Assembly: GCA_021845865.1 (NCBI GenBank)
Contig: JAJZVC010000007.1
Coordinates: forward strand, 1-64,000
Direction of reading: 5' to 3'
Source: Pseudomonadota bacterium
Lineage (GTDB): Bacteria > Pseudomonadota > Gammaproteobacteria > Burkholderiales > UBA9220
Length of the DNA: 64,000 nucleotides
Below are positions 46,446-55,842 of the stretch, one piece after another. Position 1 is the first letter of the stretch. The number at the start of each line of letters is the position of its first letter. The notes below the pieces were generated by a model. The model saw only the letters and a program-made list of their open reading frames with translations. It was not told the origin of the DNA and did no database searches. The position numbers and the translations under genes were made by a program.

Positions 46446-48842
46446 CTAGCGCAACCTTAGCGCGTTGACCACCACCACCAGGGAACTGGCGGACATGCCG
46501 ATGGCCGCCAGCCAGGGGGGGATATAGCCGAACATGGCGAAGGGCACCGCCAGCGCGTTGTAGCCTATGGCCCAGACGAAGTTCTGGCGCATGATCTGTA
46601 TGCTTTGGCGACCGGTTTCCAGCGCCTGGACCACGTCGGTCAGATTCTGGGTCAGCAGGACGATATCGCTGGTGGCGCGCGCCACGTCCGTGCCGCCACC
46701 CATGGCGATGGAAACCTGACTGCCGGCCAGCACCGGCGCGTCGTTGACGCCATCGCCTATCATCGCCACCACGTCGCCGGCCTGCTGGAAGCGCTGCAGC
46801 GCTGCCAATTTATCCTCCGGCCGCTGTTCCCAGTAGCGGGACTCGACTCCCAGCTGTTTGGCCATGTACTCCACGGCCGGTCGCGAATCGCCACTCAATA
46901 TGGTGACCTTCAGTCCCTGTTCCTTCAGGCCTTCGACCGCCGCCCTGGCCTGGGGCCGCAATTCATCGGACAGCGCAAAAGCGGCCAGGGGACGCCCTTC
47001 ATCGCACAGCCAAACCACCGTTGCCCCCGGGGGAATTCCCTCCAGCTCTTCCGCCGGCGTTACCGCTGACATGCTCCGGTTGCCCAAGGTGAAGCGGACG
47101 CCCTCTATCGTGCCCGCGACTCCTTTGCCCGGTATGTTTTGCGCGTCCGCCACCGTCAGCAGGGGGGCTTTGTTGGCGTACAGGAAGCTGGCAGCCAGGG
47201 GGTGCTCTGACGCCTGCTCAAGACTCGCGGCCAGGGCCAGGCACCGGGCCTCGTCCACGTCGGCCAGCGCGACCGTCTGATGCAGGAACGGCTTGCCGAA
47301 AGTCAGCGTTCCGGTTTTGTCGAAGACGACGTGGTTGACGTGGGACATGGTTTCCAGGGCATGCCCCCGGGTCAAGAGGATGCCGCGCTTCAACAGGCGC
47401 GACCCTGCCGCGGCGAAGGCGGCTGGCGCGGCCAACGATAAGGCGCAGGGGCAGGTCACCACCAGCACGGCAAGACCGACGGGGAAGGCCTTGCTCGGGT
47501 CCACCAGCAGCCAACCCACGACGGCCAAGGCCGTCAGGACCAGCAGGCCATACGTGAAGTAGCCCGCCACCCGGTCCGCCAATTGGGCCAGGCGCGGCTT
47601 TTCGGCTTGCGCCCGGTCCAGCATGCGAATGATGCCGGCAATGACCGTGTTTTCCCCCACTCCGCTTACGCGAAGCTGTAGCGGCCCCTCCAAATTCAAG
47701 CTACCGGCGATGGTTCCGGAGCCGACTTCTTTCGGGACCGGACGGCTTTCGCCAGTAAGAAGCGATTCATCCGCGCTGCTTACCCCTTGCTCCACCACCC
47801 CGTCCGCCGGGATGGTTTCTCCCGGTTTCACCAGGACCAAGTCGCCGACTTCCAGCTCCATCACGGCCACGACCGTTTGCTCCCCATTCTGCAAACGGGT
47901 GGCCATGGCGGGCATCAGCTTGAGCAAGTTTTCCGCCGCTTCCGTGGATTTTTCCCGCGCATTGCGCTCCAGAAAGCGGGTGGTCAGCAGGAATAGGCTG
48001 AACATGCATACCGCGTCGTAATAAACCACGCCGCTGTTGTTCAGCGTCATCCAGAGACTGCCGCCGAAGGCGGATATGATCGCCAGCGTCACCGGCACAT
48101 CCATGTTCATCTGGCCCGAGCGTATCGCCCTCCATGCGCTCTGATAAAAGGGGATGGCGGCATAGAACATGACCGGCAAGGTCATCAGCAGGCTGACGTA
48201 GCGCAACAGCACCTTGGTGCTTTCCTCGATGCCGCTGTAATCTCCGGAGTAAAGCGCCACCGCCAGCATCATCACCTGCATCATGGAGATGCCCGCGACA
48301 GCAATGCGGCGGAGGTCCCGCTGCCTTTCCTTTTTGCGCACGTCCTCCTGCTGTTTGGCATTGAAGGGGTGGGCGCTGTAGCCGAGGAGTTGAATCTCCT
48401 TGAGAATCCGGGCCAGGTCTATTTCCCGTTCGTCCCAGGTAACCCGAGCGCGGTGGTTGGAATAGTTGACCAAGACCTCCCTGACTCCCGGAAGTTGCTG
48501 CAGGTGCCGCTCGTTTAGCCACACGCAGGCGGCGCAGGTGATTCCCTCGAGGATGAGCGAAGCCTGCTTCAGGTGCTCCTCGGGGGTGATGACAAAGCTT
48601 TTCTGAATTTCCGGGTGGTTGTAGAGCTCGAGCTTGCGCAGCTCTTCCGGAATGACGTCGCGCCCGCTTTGAGGCATGGCGGTGCGGTGATGATAGTAAG
48701 CCTCCAGGCCATTATCGACGATGGCCTGCGCCACCGCTTCGCACCCACGGCAGCACATGTCGCGCTTTTCGCCCTCGACGACGACGGCAAAAGCCGACCC
48801 TTCGGGTACCGGCAGACCGCAGTGGAAGCAATTCTCGGTCAT
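46446..48842 (-). CDS. ccoI: copper-exporting P-type ATPase CcoI/FixI
   Basis: A 798-residue heavy-metal P1B ATPase. The N-terminal cysteine motif has CFHCG and MCCRGCEA, then an HMA domain with ITCAACVW. CPC is in VTCPCALSLA, the phosphorylation motif is DKTGTLTFG, and the hinge is GDGVNDAP. It supplies copper for the CcoN active site. The stop/start with ccoH overlaps (TGATG). Confidence 0.95.
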   Translation of the reverse strand: MTENCFHCGLPVPEGSAFAVVVEGEKRDMCCRGCEAVAQAIVDNGLEAYYHHRTAMPQSGRDVIPEELRKLELYNHPEIQKSFVITPEEHLKQASLILEGITCAACVWLNERHLQQLPGVREVLVNYSNHRARVTWDEREIDLARILKEIQLLGYSAHPFNAKQQEDVRKKERQRDLRRIAVAGISMMQVMMLAVALYSGDYSGIEESTKVLLRYVSLLMTLPVMFYAAIPFYQSAWRAIRSGQMNMDVPVTLAIISAFGGSLWMTLNNSGVVYYDAVCMFSLFLLTTRFLERNAREKSTEAAENLLKLMPAMATRLQNGEQTVVAVMELEVGDLVLVKPGETIPADGVVEQGVSSADESLLTGESRPVPKEVGSGTIAGSLNLEGPLQLRVSGVGENTVIAGIIRMLDRAQAEKPRLAQLADRVAGYFTYGLLVLTALAVVGWLLVDPSKAFPVGLAVLVVTCPCALSLAAPAAFAAAGSRLLKRGILLTRGHALETMSHVNHVVFDKTGTLTFGKPFLHQTVALADVDEARCLALAASLEQASEHPLAASFLYANKAPLLTVADAQNIPGKGVAGTIEGVRFTLGNRSMSAVTPAEELEGIPPGATVVWLCDEGRPLAAFALSDELRPQARAAVEGLKEQGLKVTILSGDSRPAVEYMAKQLGVESRYWEQRPEDKLAALQRFQQAGDVVAMIGDGVNDAPVLAGSQVSIAMGGGTDVARATSDIVLLTQNLTDVVQALETGRQSIQIMRQNFVWAIGYNALAVPFAMFGYIPPWLAAIGMSASSLVVVVNALRLR

Positions 48843-49621
48843 CAGGCTTTGGGCACGCTTACGCTCTGCTCTACCTGATAGGCGTCGTCCCCGCTCTGAA
48901 TATGCAGCTCAACGACCCAGCGGCCAGGCCGGGCGAAGTTTACCTGGCCGCGGTAAGCGCCAGGGTTTTCCTCTTTTAGCTCTATGTCCTGGTGGCTTTC
49001 CGCATTGGCCAAGGGCTGGATGCTTATGACCACCTTGGCGTTTTGCAGCGGCGCGCCGTCGCGGGTAGCGACCTTAACCTCGACACTCCGGCTGGCGCTC
49101 GCTGCCTCGAGGCCATCCACTTCCACTTTCCATCCCAGGCGGCGCTGTTTTTCCTGGGCACTCATGTGCTGAGCGATGGTTTTCGCCGCTTCCTCGTTGT
49201 GCGGCACGACGCCGGAAAACGCAGTGTGGATGGGGCGATCGCTCTTGTTCGGCAGGAACATTTGCGCGACGTTCGTCGGCAGCCCGCGGATGGAGATCAT
49301 GACAAACGTAGCCATCAGTGTCGCGAGCACGACGAAGAAGCCGATCAACAGCATCGGAGCCCAGTGCAGCTTGCCGCTGCCGCCTTGCTTGTTGCTGCTG
49401 GCGATGGTAATCACCGTTGCGGCGGCGAGGTACACGGTGATGTGTACCGCCACCACGTCGCCTCCTGGCCATTGTTTCGAGGCAAAAACCAGGTAGGCCA
49501 CTGTCGGCAGCAATCCACTCAATACACCTCGCCAGTAGTTACTGACCTTGACGAAGCGAAGCAGGAAATGCAGCCCTGCAATTACTAGAATGCCACCGAA
49601 CAGCGTTTCGATTAGAGTCAT
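48842..49621 (-). CDS. ccoH: CcoH/FixH-family protein with extra N-terminal membrane domain
   Basis: A 259-residue protein. The C-terminal part (from about residue 86) is a typical FixH: membrane segment APMLLIGFFVVLATLMATFV, then RGLPTNVAQMFLP and a periplasmic beta-rich domain with an ending GRWVVELHIQSGDDAYQVEQ. The first 80 residues form three further membrane segments that ordinary FixH (about 165 residues) lacks. CcoH is a cbb3 assembly/stability factor. The genes on either side are ccoG and ccoI. Confidence 0.85.
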   Translation of the reverse strand: MTLIETLFGGILVIAGLHFLLRFVKVSNYWRGVLSGLLPTVAYLVFASKQWPGGDVVAVHITVYLAAATVITIASSNKQGGSGKLHWAPMLLIGFFVVLATLMATFVMISIRGLPTNVAQMFLPNKSDRPIHTAFSGVVPHNEEAAKTIAQHMSAQEKQRRLGWKVEVDGLEAASASRSVEVKVATRDGAPLQNAKVVISIQPLANAESHQDIELKEENPGAYRGQVNFARPGRWVVELHIQSGDDAYQVEQSVSVPKA

Positions 49622-49622
49622 A

Positions 49623-51059
49623 TCACCCTTCGTGTTTGGAATTGAAGCGCACCTTGCGGACTGCCGCCTCGTCTGGTTTCCCCTTGGGCGTGATTATAAA
49701 CTCAATAGTGTCGGTTGTAGCGGCTACTTGCGGCGGCAGCTTCACGTTCACCTGGATCATCAGACTCTTGCCAGCCCGCACGTTCATTTCGTTGCTGGAG
49801 CCGCCAAAATCGAGCGCCCCGTCAGGAATGCCCTTTACCGCGACCACGTAGGTTTCCTCATGGTCGGTCTTGTTGGTGACCCGGACTTGGTAACGGTTGC
49901 GGATTTCCCCGTCCGACAGCGTCACGAACAGGGGCTGGCGAATTTGCTGCACGCTCTCCTCGAAAGAGGTGCGGGTCGCCAGGTTGTAAATCATGATGCC
50001 GGTCATGATCAGGATGAACGTGCCGTAGCCGATAGTCCTCAGGCGCAGCAGATCCAGCTTCGGCTTTTGCGGGTTATCGCTCTTGGCATTGATTTCCGAA
50101 TCGTAGCGCACCAAGCCGCGGGGGAACTTCATGGAATCCATGATCGTGTTGCAGGCGTCGATGCACAGGCCGCAGGAAATGCACTTGTATTGCAAGCCAT
50201 TGCGGATATCTATGCCCACGGGGCAGACCTGCACGCACATCCCGCAGTCGATGCAGTCGCCATAGCCCTGGGCTTGGCGCTCTTCCCGGGTCCGCGCCCC
50301 TTGCACAGCCGGGTGACGGCCTTTATCGCTCTCGCCTCGCTTGGTTTCGTAGGTAACCACCAGCGTCTCTGACTCGTACATTACCCCCTGGAAACGGGCA
50401 TAGGGACACATGTAGATGCAGACCTGCTCCCGCAGCACCCCTGCCGCCAGGTAGGTGGACAGCGTCAGGAAGAACACGGCGGTATACCCGGCCGTCACCA
50501 TGTGGCCGTTGAAGAACTTGACCAACAGGTCGGGGGCATAGCCGAAATAGAGCACGAACGTCATGGCCGTCCACCAGGAGGCAAGCAGCCATAGGGCATG
50601 GGTCAATCCATATTTCCATACCTTCTCGAGGTTCCAGCCTTGCTTATACAGGCGCGTGCGCGCGGGCCGCTCGCCCTGGACCAAGTGCTCAATCCAGATA
50701 TAGAAATCCGTCCACAGCGTTTGGAAGCAGAAATAACCGCAAAAGGCTCGGCCGACCAGCGTCGTGACGAAGAAAAGCGTCACCGCCGCGATAAACAGCA
50801 GCATGGAGAGGACAATGATGTCCTGGGGATACAGCGCCAGGTCGAAGATGAAAAAGCGGCGTCCGACCATGTCGAACAGCACTGCTTGGTGGGGCGCATC
50901 GGAGCGGTCCCAGGGCAGCCAGGGCAGCGCAAAATACACCAAATAGGCCATCGCCAGAATGCCCCATTTGAAGGTGCGGAACTTGCCCTTTACCGAGCGG
51001 GGGAATATGGGGATATGTTTCTCGTACAGCGATTCCTGGGTTGATGCTTGGTTTTCCAT
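49623..51059 (-). CDS. ccoG: cbb3 oxidase accessory protein CcoG/FixG
   Basis: A 478-residue membrane iron-sulfur protein with about five membrane segments and two ferredoxin motifs (CIDCGMCVQVCPVGIDIR and CISCGLCIDACN). A C-terminal immunoglobulin-like FixG_C domain follows. CcoG reduces Cu(II) for delivery to the oxidase. I start at ATG 51059 (MENQASTQESLYEKH), nine bases after a GGAG, rather than an upstream codon that lies beyond the likely promoter. Confidence 0.94.
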   Translation of the reverse strand: MENQASTQESLYEKHIPIFPRSVKGKFRTFKWGILAMAYLVYFALPWLPWDRSDAPHQAVLFDMVGRRFFIFDLALYPQDIIVLSMLLFIAAVTLFFVTTLVGRAFCGYFCFQTLWTDFYIWIEHLVQGERPARTRLYKQGWNLEKVWKYGLTHALWLLASWWTAMTFVLYFGYAPDLLVKFFNGHMVTAGYTAVFFLTLSTYLAAGVLREQVCIYMCPYARFQGVMYESETLVVTYETKRGESDKGRHPAVQGARTREERQAQGYGDCIDCGMCVQVCPVGIDIRNGLQYKCISCGLCIDACNTIMDSMKFPRGLVRYDSEINAKSDNPQKPKLDLLRLRTIGYGTFILIMTGIMIYNLATRTSFEESVQQIRQPLFVTLSDGEIRNRYQVRVTNKTDHEETYVVAVKGIPDGALDFGGSSNEMNVRAGKSLMIQVNVKLPPQVAATTDTIEFIITPKGKPDEAAVRKVRFNSKHEG

Positions 51060-51184
51060 CTGTTCAAACTCCAGCCTATTGATGTCCGGCTCAATGCCGC
51101 CCTGTGCATCAGTAAATTCTAATATAGTGGCGACCGCATTACAAATCCTTGTCGCATCGGCTTTTCGCTTCACCCCAAGGAATT

Positions 51185-51216
51185 AAAAAAGGCCCCGGAC
51201 TTCCGTCTCGGGGCCT
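51185..51216 (-). terminator. intrinsic terminator after ccoP
   Basis: AGGCCCCG/CGGGGCCT stem with inner GAC/GTC pairs, followed on the minus strand by TTTTTT. It separates ccoNOQP from ccoGHIS. Confidence 0.75.
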
Positions 51217-51257
51217 GATTAGCGATTAGGCTTATTTAACCGCGCTCACGCGGGTGA

Positions 51258-52178
51258 TCACTTACCGCCACCCAGTTCGTGCACATAAACGGCCAGCAGC
51301 TTGATCTGCTCGTCGCTCAAGCGGCCTTTCCAGGCCGGCATCACGCCTTTGTTCAAGCCGCTGTTGATCACGGCCTTAACGGCGGCAACCTTCTCATCAG
51401 CAGTCTTGGCGCCCGGGACGTTTGCCCACAGCCAAATCTTGTCGGTCAGGTTGGCGGAACCAATGGCCTGGTTGCCCTTGCCGTCGGCGCCGTGGCAGCC
51501 GAAGCAAGCGCCCGCGCCATGGAACAGCTCGTCGCCTTGCTGAACCTTGGCGGCATCCATCTGCTCGCCGGAGAGGCTGAGCACATAGTTGGCCAACGCA
51601 GTGACTTGCGCGTCGGTCAGGCTGGCATTGCCGCCCTTGGCAGGCATGATTCCATGGCGGCCATTGGTAATGGTCTCCTGGATCTTGTCGTAGCTGCCGC
51701 CATAGAGCCAGTCATCGTCGGTCAGGTTGGGCGCGAAGCCGAATTTGCCCTGGCCGCCGCTCTGGTGACAAGCCGCGCAGTTATCCTGGAACAGCACCTT
51801 ACCGGCGGACACGATGAAACCCTTCAGCTCAGGATCGGCATTGATCTTGTCGAAGGGGGTCGCCGCCACCTTGTCGAAGTATGGCTTCTGCTTAGCAGCG
51901 GCTTCGTTCATGTCCTGCATCAGCAGGGCGCGGGTGTTCCAGTGGCTAACCTTCTTTTCACCCTTGTCGTTGACGTACTCAATGGTGTTGGTCCCCGTCA
52001 GGAAACCCTTGCCAACAGGCCAGGAGGGGTACATAAACCAGTAAATCAAGGCAAAGATAATCGTGGCATAGAAGGTCCAAAGCCACCAAGCGGGAAGAGG
52101 ATTGTTGTATTCCTGCAGATCATCGTCCCAGACGTGTCCAGTGGTATTCTGGAATTTCGATTCAGTCGCATGACTCAT
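51258..52178 (-). CDS. ccoP: cbb3 oxidase diheme subunit CcoP
   Basis: A 306-residue membrane cytochrome c. The N-terminal part has the FixP_N segment (NNPLPAWWLWTFYATI) and heme c sites CAACH and CFGCH. It transfers electrons to CcoO/CcoN. AAGGGAG precedes the ATG, which shares a base with the ccoQ stop. Confidence 0.97.
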   Translation of the reverse strand: MSHATESKFQNTTGHVWDDDLQEYNNPLPAWWLWTFYATIIFALIYWFMYPSWPVGKGFLTGTNTIEYVNDKGEKKVSHWNTRALLMQDMNEAAAKQKPYFDKVAATPFDKINADPELKGFIVSAGKVLFQDNCAACHQSGGQGKFGFAPNLTDDDWLYGGSYDKIQETITNGRHGIMPAKGGNASLTDAQVTALANYVLSLSGEQMDAAKVQQGDELFHGAGACFGCHGADGKGNQAIGSANLTDKIWLWANVPGAKTADEKVAAVKAVINSGLNKGVMPAWKGRLSDEQIKLLAVYVHELGGGK

Positions 52179-52363
52179 TATTTGGCTCCCTTAACGTCTT
52201 GGTTGTCATCCATCAGCGGGATGTCCCGGTAGGACTCAAGGCGCTCACCACGCTTCTTGCTGCCGTACAGGTAGAACAGCACCATGCAGAAGCAGGTGAA
52301 GAAAATAATCATCGCCACGGGCTTTGTGTTCTCGAAGCTTTTGAACCAGTTAAGCCATTCCAC
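52178..52363 (-). CDS. ccoQ: cbb3 oxidase subunit CcoQ
   Basis: A 61-residue single-span protein with AMIIFFTCFCMVLFYLYG and the typical charged tail GERLESYRDIPLMDD. CcoQ stabilises the CcoNOP complex. It lies between ccoO and ccoP. Confidence 0.95.
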   Translation of the reverse strand: MEWLNWFKSFENTKPVAMIIFFTCFCMVLFYLYGSKKRGERLESYRDIPLMDDNQDVKGAK

Positions 52364-52378
52364 GGGACATCTCCTCTA

Positions 52379-53134
52379 TTAGCGATACTTCACGAACTGG
52401 TCGTTATCGTACTTCTTGAAGTCGACCATAGTGCCAAGTACCTGCAGATAGGCAACCAGAGCATCCATTTCGGTAATGTTGCTGGCGTCGCCGTCGTAGT
52501 TGCCGGGGGCACCGCCGAAGCCGTTCTGAGCCTGGTCAACCAGGTTCTTCTGGGCGTTGCGGATATCCAGCATCTTGGCCACATCTTCGCCGAACTGCTT
52601 GACGTTGCTGTCGTACTCAGCCTGGTTGGAAGAGTAAGGAACACCCGTCAGACGCAAGGCAGCCATGCGGTCGCCCACATCGGAGTAGTCCAAGGGGGTC
52701 TTTTCCAGGAAGCCGTAGTGAGGCATGACGGACTCCGGCACCATGGACTGGGGGTCCATCAAGTGGGCCACCTGCCATTCGTTGGAGTACTTCTTGCCCA
52801 CGCGAGCCAGGTCAGGACCGGTACGCTTGGAGCCCCACTGGAATGGGTGGTCGTACTGGGACTCAGCCGCCAGGGAGTAGTGGCCATAACGCAGCTGTTC
52901 GTCGCGGAAGGGACGAATCATCTGGGAGTGGCACAGGAAGCAGCCCTCGCGAACATAGATGTCCCGCCCGCGAAGTTCCAACGGGGTGTAGGGGCGAACG
53001 CCGTCCACTTTCTCAATGGTGTCGTTGATGAAGAACAGCGGAATAATTTCCACCAAACCGCCGACGCTGATGGCCAGCATCATCAGGACCATCATCAGCC
53101 CGACGTTTTTTTCTATCGAGTCGTGTTTAAACAT
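52379..53134 (-). CDS. ccoO: cbb3 oxidase monoheme subunit CcoO
   Basis: A 251-residue membrane-anchored cytochrome c with an N-terminal segment (GLMMVLMMLAISVGGLVEI) and heme site CFLCHSQ. The start is ATG 53134 (MFKHDSIEKN), preceded by AGAGGG; a frame extension of nine codons upstream is not needed. The gene lies 71 bases after ccoN. Confidence 0.97.
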   Translation of the reverse strand: MFKHDSIEKNVGLMMVLMMLAISVGGLVEIIPLFFINDTIEKVDGVRPYTPLELRGRDIYVREGCFLCHSQMIRPFRDEQLRYGHYSLAAESQYDHPFQWGSKRTGPDLARVGKKYSNEWQVAHLMDPQSMVPESVMPHYGFLEKTPLDYSDVGDRMAALRLTGVPYSSNQAEYDSNVKQFGEDVAKMLDIRNAQKNLVDQAQNGFGGAPGNYDGDASNITEMDALVAYLQVLGTMVDFKKYDNDQFVKYR

Positions 53135-53205
53135 GTTTCCCTCTCTGATCTGTTTCAGCAACCGGGGCCCCGGCCCCGGTTCCGCGTGATTTCCGTCTTG
53201 TACGC

Positions 53206-54639
53206 TTAGGCCGCGACGGGAGCAGGACCCGCTTCAGCAGCTTTACCTTGGCTGATGGTCATCCAGCAGTTGTAGGCCATCACCAGCATGCCGGACACAA
53301 ACACCAGACCACCCAGAGCACGCATCACGTAGAAGGGATGCATGGCGGCGACGGTTTCGGCGAAGGAATACTGCAGGTTGCCGAAGTCGTCGAAGGCGCG
53401 CCACATCAGACCCTGCATGATGCCGGAAATCCACATGGCGGTGATGTACAGCAGGATGCCGATGGTCGCCAACCAGAAGTGAACGGTCACCAGCTTGGTG
53501 CTGTACAGCTTGGTGTCCCACAGACGGGGAATCATGTGATAGAGAGCGCCGAAGGAGATCATCGCCACCCAACCCAGGGCACCGGAGTGCACGTGGCCAA
53601 CGGTCCAGTCGGTGTAGTGGGACAGGGCGTTAACGTCCTTCAGGGACATCATCGGGCCTTCGAAGGTGGACATGCCGTAGAAGGACAGGGCCACGATCAT
53701 GAAGCGCATGATGGGGTCGGTGCGCAACTTATCCCAAGCGCCGGACAGGGTCATGATGCCGTTGATCATACCGCCCCAGGAGGGAAGCAGCAGCATGATG
53801 GAGAAGGTGGCGCCCATGGTGGAAACCCAGTCCGGCAGGGCAGTCCAGTGCAGATGGTGAGGACCGGCCCACATGTACATGAAGGACAGAGCCCAGAAGT
53901 GCACGATGGACAGGCGGTAGGAGTAGATCGGACGACCGGCCTGCTTGGGCACGTAGTAGTACATCATGCCGAGGAAGGCGGCGGTCAGGAAGAAGCCCAC
54001 GGCGTTGTGACCGTACCACCACTGGATCATGGCATCCTGAGCACCGGAGAACAGGGGATAGGACTTCATGGTGGTCAGGCTGACGGGAACAGCCAGGCCG
54101 TTACCCAGGTGCAGCAGCGCCACCGCCAGCAGGAACACGATGTAGAACCAGTTGGCCACGTAGATATGCGGCTGCTTGCGCTTCATCACCGTACCCACGA
54201 ACACCGCGATGTAGGCAACCCACACGACGGTGATCAGGAGATCGATCGGCCATTCCATCTCGGCATACTCTTTGCCCTGGCTATAGCCCAGCACGTAGCT
54301 GCTGGCCGCCAGAACGATGATCAACTGCCAGCCCCAGAAGGTAAAGGACGCCAGACCGTCGGCGAACAGACGGGTCTGACAGGTACGCTGAACCACGTAG
54401 TAGCTGGTGGCAAACAGGGCGCAACCACCGAAACCGAAAATCACGCCACCGGTGTGAATCGGGCGCAGACGGCCAAAGGTGAACCACGGGTCCATGTTGA
54501 GAAAGGGCCAAGCCAACTGGGAGGCAATGAACACACCCATCGCCATCCCGATAACCGCCCAAAACAGAGCCATGATCGAGAATTTTCGAACAATATCATA
54601 ATTATATTGTTCGATTGTTGCAGTTCCCACTGCTGCCAT
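53206..54639 (-). CDS. ccoN: cbb3 oxidase catalytic subunit CcoN
   Basis: A 477-residue heme-copper oxidase subunit I with about 12 membrane segments. Active-site histidines are visible in [14 protein letters not shown] and WAGPHHLHW. It reduces oxygen with high affinity and pumps protons. AAGGAGG precedes the ATG. An FNR-box promoter lies about 190 bases upstream. Confidence 0.97.
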   Translation of the reverse strand: MAAVGTATIEQYNYDIVRKFSIMALFWAVIGMAMGVFIASQLAWPFLNMDPWFTFGRLRPIHTGGVIFGFGGCALFATSYYVVQRTCQTRLFADGLASFTFWGWQLIIVLAASSYVLGYSQGKEYAEMEWPIDLLITVVWVAYIAVFVGTVMKRKQPHIYVANWFYIVFLLAVALLHLGNGLAVPVSLTTMKSYPLFSGAQDAMIQWWYGHNAVGFFLTAAFLGMMYYYVPKQAGRPIYSYRLSIVHFWALSFMYMWAGPHHLHWTALPDWVSTMGATFSIMLLLPSWGGMINGIMTLSGAWDKLRTDPIMRFMIVALSFYGMSTFEGPMMSLKDVNALSHYTDWTVGHVHSGALGWVAMISFGALYHMIPRLWDTKLYSTKLVTVHFWLATIGILLYITAMWISGIMQGLMWRAFDDFGNLQYSFAETVAAMHPFYVMRALGGLVFVSGMLVMAYNCWMTISQGKAAEAGPAPVAA

Positions 54640-54793
54640 AATTTCCTCCTTGAAAGATTAAAGCCTTAAGCTTTTCCCCATGTACCGGCCACACCTCGCC
54701 GCACCCGGACAGCCTCCCCTTGCTGCTTGAGCCCGTCCAGCCCGGCAGGGTGTGTTAAATGACACACGCCGTGCACTTTGGTACAACGGTACT

Positions 54794-54835
54794 AATTTAA
54801 TCCGATTCAGGCAAAAAAACCCTGACGCAGGTCAA
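54794..54835 (-). promoter_or_regulatory. FNR-dependent promoter of ccoNOQP
   Basis: On the minus strand TTGAC-CTGC-GTCAG (54822-54835) matches the FNR consensus TTGAY-N4-RTCAA at nine of ten positions. It is followed after 22 bases by a -10-like TAAATT (54794-54799). This is the exact class II spacing (box centred at -41.5 from a start near 54787). The box overlaps the stop codon of fnr. The remaining leader to the ccoN ATG is about 148 bases and holds GTGTGT/ACACAC and AAAGC/GCTTT inverted repeats but no gene. Confidence 0.75.
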
Positions 54836-55629
54836 CCAACCTGCTTATTGCGAGAACTGACGGGAGATTGCGGGCGTTTTCCTACCGCCGGACTAGGGGA
54901 TTCCGCCTTGCCGCCCCCCTGCGCCACCGCTGTCAGTTTCTCGATATCCTTAAGCCGGACCAAGCGGCGCTGCATGGAAATCAGCCCCTCCTGCTCGAAG
55001 CGGGCCAGGACGCGGCACACCGTCTCCTCCGCCATGCCGAGATAGTTGCCGATATCGCTGCGGGACATGCTGAGATTGAATTCGGTGGAGGAATAGCTGC
55101 GCTTGGCGAAACGGGAGGACAAGCCAATCAGGTAGGTGGCCAAACGCTCGTCGGCATTCTTCTTTCCCAGCAGGAGCATCAGCTCCTGGTTGTAGGCGAT
55201 CTCCTGGCTCATCACGCGCAGCATCTGGTATTGCAGCGAGGGGACCTGTTGCCCCAACTCCTCCAGGCGGTCGAAGGGAATTTCGCACACCGACGTGGTC
55301 TCGAGGGCCCGGGCCTCGCAGCTGTAGACGCGGGTATTCACGGCATTCAGACCGAGAAGCTCGCCAGCGATATGAAAACCGGTAATCTGCACCCGCCCGT
55401 CATCCATCAGGACATAGGTCTTGACCGAACCGCTGCGCAGCGCGTAGACGGAATGGAAAGGATGACCGAGACGGTAAAGGTACTCGCCGCGCTTGAAAAT
55501 GCGGCGGTTCTTGACGATCTTATCGAGGAGTTCGATGTCCGCCTGACCAATCCCGGTAGGCAGGCACAACTGGTAGATGCCGCAATCGGAGCAGAGAATC
55601 GGGGCATGCAGTTGATCGGGCCCGTTCAT
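54832..55629 (-). CDS. fnr: FNR-type oxygen-sensing transcription regulator
   Basis: A 265-residue CRP/FNR regulator with the cluster ligands CSDCGIYQLC (C-x2-C-x5-C) at the N-terminus and a central cysteine in SVCEIPF. These are the four cysteines binding the [4Fe-4S] cluster. The C-terminal helix-turn-helix reads EFNLSMSRSDIGNYLG and ETVCRVL. It should activate genes at low oxygen. The start is ATG 55629. It lies directly upstream of, and on the same strand as, ccoN; an FNR box lies 129 bases before it. Confidence 0.95.
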   Translation of the reverse strand: MNGPDQLHAPILCSDCGIYQLCLPTGIGQADIELLDKIVKNRRIFKRGEYLYRLGHPFHSVYALRSGSVKTYVLMDDGRVQITGFHIAGELLGLNAVNTRVYSCEARALETTSVCEIPFDRLEELGQQVPSLQYQMLRVMSQEIAYNQELMLLLGKKNADERLATYLIGLSSRFAKRSYSSTEFNLSMSRSDIGNYLGMAEETVCRVLARFEQEGLISMQRRLVRLKDIEKLTAVAQGGGKAESPSPAVGKRPQSPVSSRNKQVG

Positions 55630-55757
55630 CGCCGTGCTCCACACCCGATGGAATATATCGCGACTGTTGGCATACGCACCTCCAACCCCATGGTTTCCCT
55701 TTTCCGGCGCCCCTCCCTCGCCCCTCAAGGGCCAAAGACAAGGCGCCACCATGCTAG

Positions 55758-55793
55758 TTGACCCAAATCAATTTTGCAACCGCATTTTGCAAC
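55758..55793. promoter_or_regulatory. perfect FNR box and direct repeats upstream of fnr
   Basis: TTGAC-CCAA-ATCAA at 55758-55771 is a full match to TTGAY-N4-RTCAA. Next to it, ATTTTGCAAC occurs twice, at 55771-55780 and 55784-55793, with a 13-base period. The region between bioD and fnr (55630-55842) contains no gene. Autoregulation of fnr is the simplest reading; I could not fit a -10 at the class II distance, so it may repress. Confidence 0.65.
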
Positions 55794-55842
55794 GCCGACA
55801 CCGCCTTTTGCGGCAAGTAGCGGGGCATACAGGAAAAATCCC

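Noticed and set aside
51079..51094. FNR box upstream of ccoG
   Set aside because: TTGA and TCAA half-sites are separated by eight bases instead of six, so the spacing is wrong for an FNR dimer.
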